Positions 5,372 to 7,192 of a stretch of DNA of 7,192 bases are shown in pieces. The notes beneath the pieces were generated by a model. The model saw only the letters and a program-made list of their open reading frames with translations. It was not told the origin of the DNA and searched no databases. Source of the stretch: Clostridia bacterium (GTDB lineage Bacteria > Bacillota > Clostridia > DUPQ01); contig JAUVJE010000127.1 of the NCBI GenBank assembly GCA_030592355.1, positions 1-7,192 of the forward strand. Reading direction: 5' to 3'. A program made the translations under genes and the position numbers. Every line of letters starts with the position of its first letter. Within the stretch, counting starts at the first letter, position 1.

Positions 5372-7192
5372 CTGGAAAAAAATATTAATATTAAAGGGAT
5401 GACCTGTACGGCTTGTGCGGTCGCAATAGAAAAAAGCGTAGGCAAACTTGACGGTGTCAGTGAAGTGGCTGTGAACTATGCAACTGAAAAAATGAAGGTT
5501 ATTTTCAACGGCGATACAGTCAGCGAAGAGTCTGTTATCAGTGAAGTTAGGAATACAGGATATGATGTTGCTTATAATTCTGCTGAAGTTTCTGATATAA
5601 AAGAAAAAAGTAATGTTAAGCTCCATGAAGAATCAATGAAAAGGAGATTCTGGACATCACTAATTTTTACCATACCGGTATTTTATCTTGCAATGGGTGA
5701 AATGATAGGACTGCCGGTTCCCGGATTTTTGTACGGGGAAACGAACTCATTGATTTTAGCCCTTGTGCAGATGTTTCTTACCATACCGGTCATGATTACG
5801 GGATGGGATTTTTATAAAGTGGGTTTTCGAACTTTATGGAAGAGATCGCCGAACATGGATTCATTGATTGCAATCGGCAGTTCCGCTGCGTTTATCTTTG
5901 GCGTTTTTGTAATATTCCAGCTTGCATATGGGTTTTCACAGGGAATTCCTGAAATAATTGCCAAATATTCGGGAGAATTGTACTTTGAATCAACTGCCGT
6001 GATATTGACATTGATAACATTGGGCAAGTATTTTGAAGCAAAGGCAAAAGGGCGAACTTCAGATGCAATTAAAAGTCTCCTTGCACTTGTTCCGGATGAG
6101 GCGGTGGTTATAAGGGATGGAAAAGAAATAACCGTGCCTTTGAATAACTTATTAATAGGGGATATTGCGGTAGTCAGACCGGGTGGTAAAATCCCGGCGG
6201 ACGGGGTGGTATCCGAAGGTTACTCAGCCATTGACGAATCCATGTTGACTGGCGAGAGCATGCCTGTCGAGAAAAAAATCGGCGACAGTGTTATCGGAGG
6301 CAGTATAAACAAGACAGGCTATATTAAATTCGAAATTACTGGGATTGGCGGGGACACAACCCTTGCGCAGATTGTAAAGCTAGTTGAGGATGCACAGGGA
6401 AAGAAAGCTCCGATAGCCAGAATCGCAGATAATATCAGTGCGGTATTCGTTCCTGTTGTGATAGGGATATCATTACTTTCCTTTGTAATCTGGATGATAG
6501 CCGGATATGAATTTGCATTTGCATTTACTGTAGCTGTTTCAGTGTTGGTTATATCATGCCCCTGCGCGTTGGGATTAGCCACGCCGACTGCAATCATGGT
6601 TGGTACAGGCAAGGGAGCCCAATACGGAATATTAATAAAAGGCGGAGAGGCGCTTGAAACAATACATAAAGCAAGTAAAATTGTTTTTGATAAAACCGGA
6701 ACCCTGACAGTTGGAAAGCCGGTGGTGACTGATATTGCAGCATTTGGAATTGATGAAAACAAATTGCTGGCATTGGCTGCGGCAGCTGAGAATATGTCTG
6801 AGCATCCTCTGAGCGAAGCTATTGTAAACGAAGCTGAAAAAAGAGGTTTGACAATTACTGAGGCAGAAGGATTTGAAGCTGTTCCGGGATTTGGCATCAG
6901 GGCGGTTATAGACGGCGGCGAATTTCTAATTGGTAAAAAAGCATTTTTATCTAAAAATGATATTGACACAGGGGAAATTTCCGATAAGGCGGATGAATTT
7001 GCAAATGAAAGCAAAACTCCGCTTTATACTGCATACAAAAAGCATTTTACCGGAATTATAGCAGCGGCTGATGTGATAAAAAAAGGAAGCCTGTCCGCAG
7101 TGAAACGACTCAAGGGTTTGGGTTACGAAGTTATTATGTTAACGGGCGATAATAAGAAAACAGCCGAAGCAATCGGCAGGAGCATGGGTATA
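5372..7192 (+). CDS. copA: Copper-exporting P1B-type ATPase, 3' end cut by the window
   Basis: An open frame of 607 codons runs to the last base with no stop. It uses the energy of ATP to move Cu(I), or possibly Ag(I), out across the cytoplasmic membrane. Domains in order: one N-terminal heavy-metal-associated domain with GMTCTACA (C12, C15); a first membrane helix near 94-114 and further helices; an actuator domain with TGES at 293-296; the intramembrane copper site CPC at 396-398; the phosphorylation site DKTGTLT with D440; the nucleotide-binding SEHPL with H478-P479; and TGDN at 591-594. The missing end should hold GDGINDAP and the last two helices, roughly 140-200 residues judging from usual CopA length. 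The start is assigned to CTG 5372 from the GGAGGG spacing. An in-frame stop at 5345-5347 limits extension, and TTG 5351 is the only other common start. It is probably its own transcription unit after the terminator. No copper-regulator gene or clear CsoR/CopY operator is visible upstream. CPC plus the single CxxC domain make Cu(I) specificity likely. Confidence 0.95.
   Translation, partial: MEKNINIKGMTCTACAVAIEKSVGKLDGVSEVAVNYATEKMKVIFNGDTVSEESVISEVRNTGYDVAYNSAEVSDIKEKSNVKLHEESMKRRFWTSLIFTIPVFYLAMGEMIGLPVPGFLYGETNSLILALVQMFLTIPVMITGWDFYKVGFRTLWKRSPNMDSLIAIGSSAAFIFGVFVIFQLAYGFSQGIPEIIAKYSGELYFESTAVILTLITLGKYFEAKAKGRTSDAIKSLLALVPDEAVVIRDGKEITVPLNNLLIGDIAVVRPGGKIPADGVVSEGYSAIDESMLTGESMPVEKKIGDSVIGGSINKTGYIKFEITGIGGDTTLAQIVKLVEDAQGKKAPIARIADNISAVFVPVVIGISLLSFVIWMIAGYEFAFAFTVAVSVLVISCPCALGLATPTAIMVGTGKGAQYGILIKGGEALETIHKASKIVFDKTGTLTVGKPVVTDIAAFGIDENKLLALAAAAENMSEHPLSEAIVNEAEKRGLTITEAEGFEAVPGFGIRAVIDGGEFLIGKKAFLSKNDIDTGEISDKADEFANESKTPLYTAYKKHFTGIIAAADVIKKGSLSAVKRLKGLGYEVIMLTGDNKKTAEAIGRSMGI

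Noticed and set aside
6319..7014. Long minus-strand open frame (231 codons) inside the copper ATPase gene
   Set aside because: It lies entirely opposite a gene with every P-type ATPase motif, and its translation is low-complexity (Ala/Ser/Ile/Pro-rich). It is a shadow frame.
1..7192. tRNA, rRNA, insertion sequence or phage features
   Set aside because: No cloverleaf-type sequence, rRNA segment, transposase frame or terminal inverted repeats were recognised on reading both strands.

Overview
The window looks like chromosomal DNA from a low-to-moderate G+C Firmicute, most likely an anaerobic clostridium-type organism. The signs are AT-rich intergenic DNA, strong Shine-Dalgarno sites (AAGGAG, GGAGGGG, GGAGGG) about six bases from their starts, a TATAAT-type promoter, and the style of the encoded proteins. 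This placement is an inference; no rRNA or other taxonomic marker is present.

Layout. Positions 1-120 hold 2.4 copies of a near-perfect 49-bp tandem repeat that runs off the left edge. A large minus-strand gene (139-2031) follows. It encodes a two-part protein: an N-terminal alpha/beta domain resembling class I amidotransferase/ThuA folds and a C-terminal helical region resembling six-hairpin (alpha/alpha) glycosidases. A 126-bp divergent intergenic region (2032-2157) carries a clear minus-strand promoter, a weaker plus-strand promoter and a candidate operator. Rightward lie a heparinase II/III-family polysaccharide lyase (2158-4044) and a class III PLP-dependent aminotransferase related to glutamate-1-semialdehyde aminomutase (4041-5246). 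These two overlap by four bases (ATGA) and are almost certainly translationally coupled. A hairpin plus T-run at 5261-5289 probably ends that operon. The final gene is a Cu(I)-type P1B ATPase (copA-like), apparently starting at a CTG codon at 5372 and cut by the right edge after 607 codons.

How the genes may work together. The divergent pair plus the coupled aminotransferase look like a small carbohydrate module. None of the three proteins has a visible signal peptide, so they probably act inside the cell on imported oligosaccharides containing uronic acid or amino sugar, or on a self-made glycan. The aminotransferase is the unexpected partner: coupled to a lyase, it may act on a keto or aldehyde sugar product rather than in haem synthesis. 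The substrate cannot be read from the sequence. The copper ATPase appears to be an independent transcription unit for copper export. No transporter, regulator or sulfatase for the carbohydrate module lies in the window.
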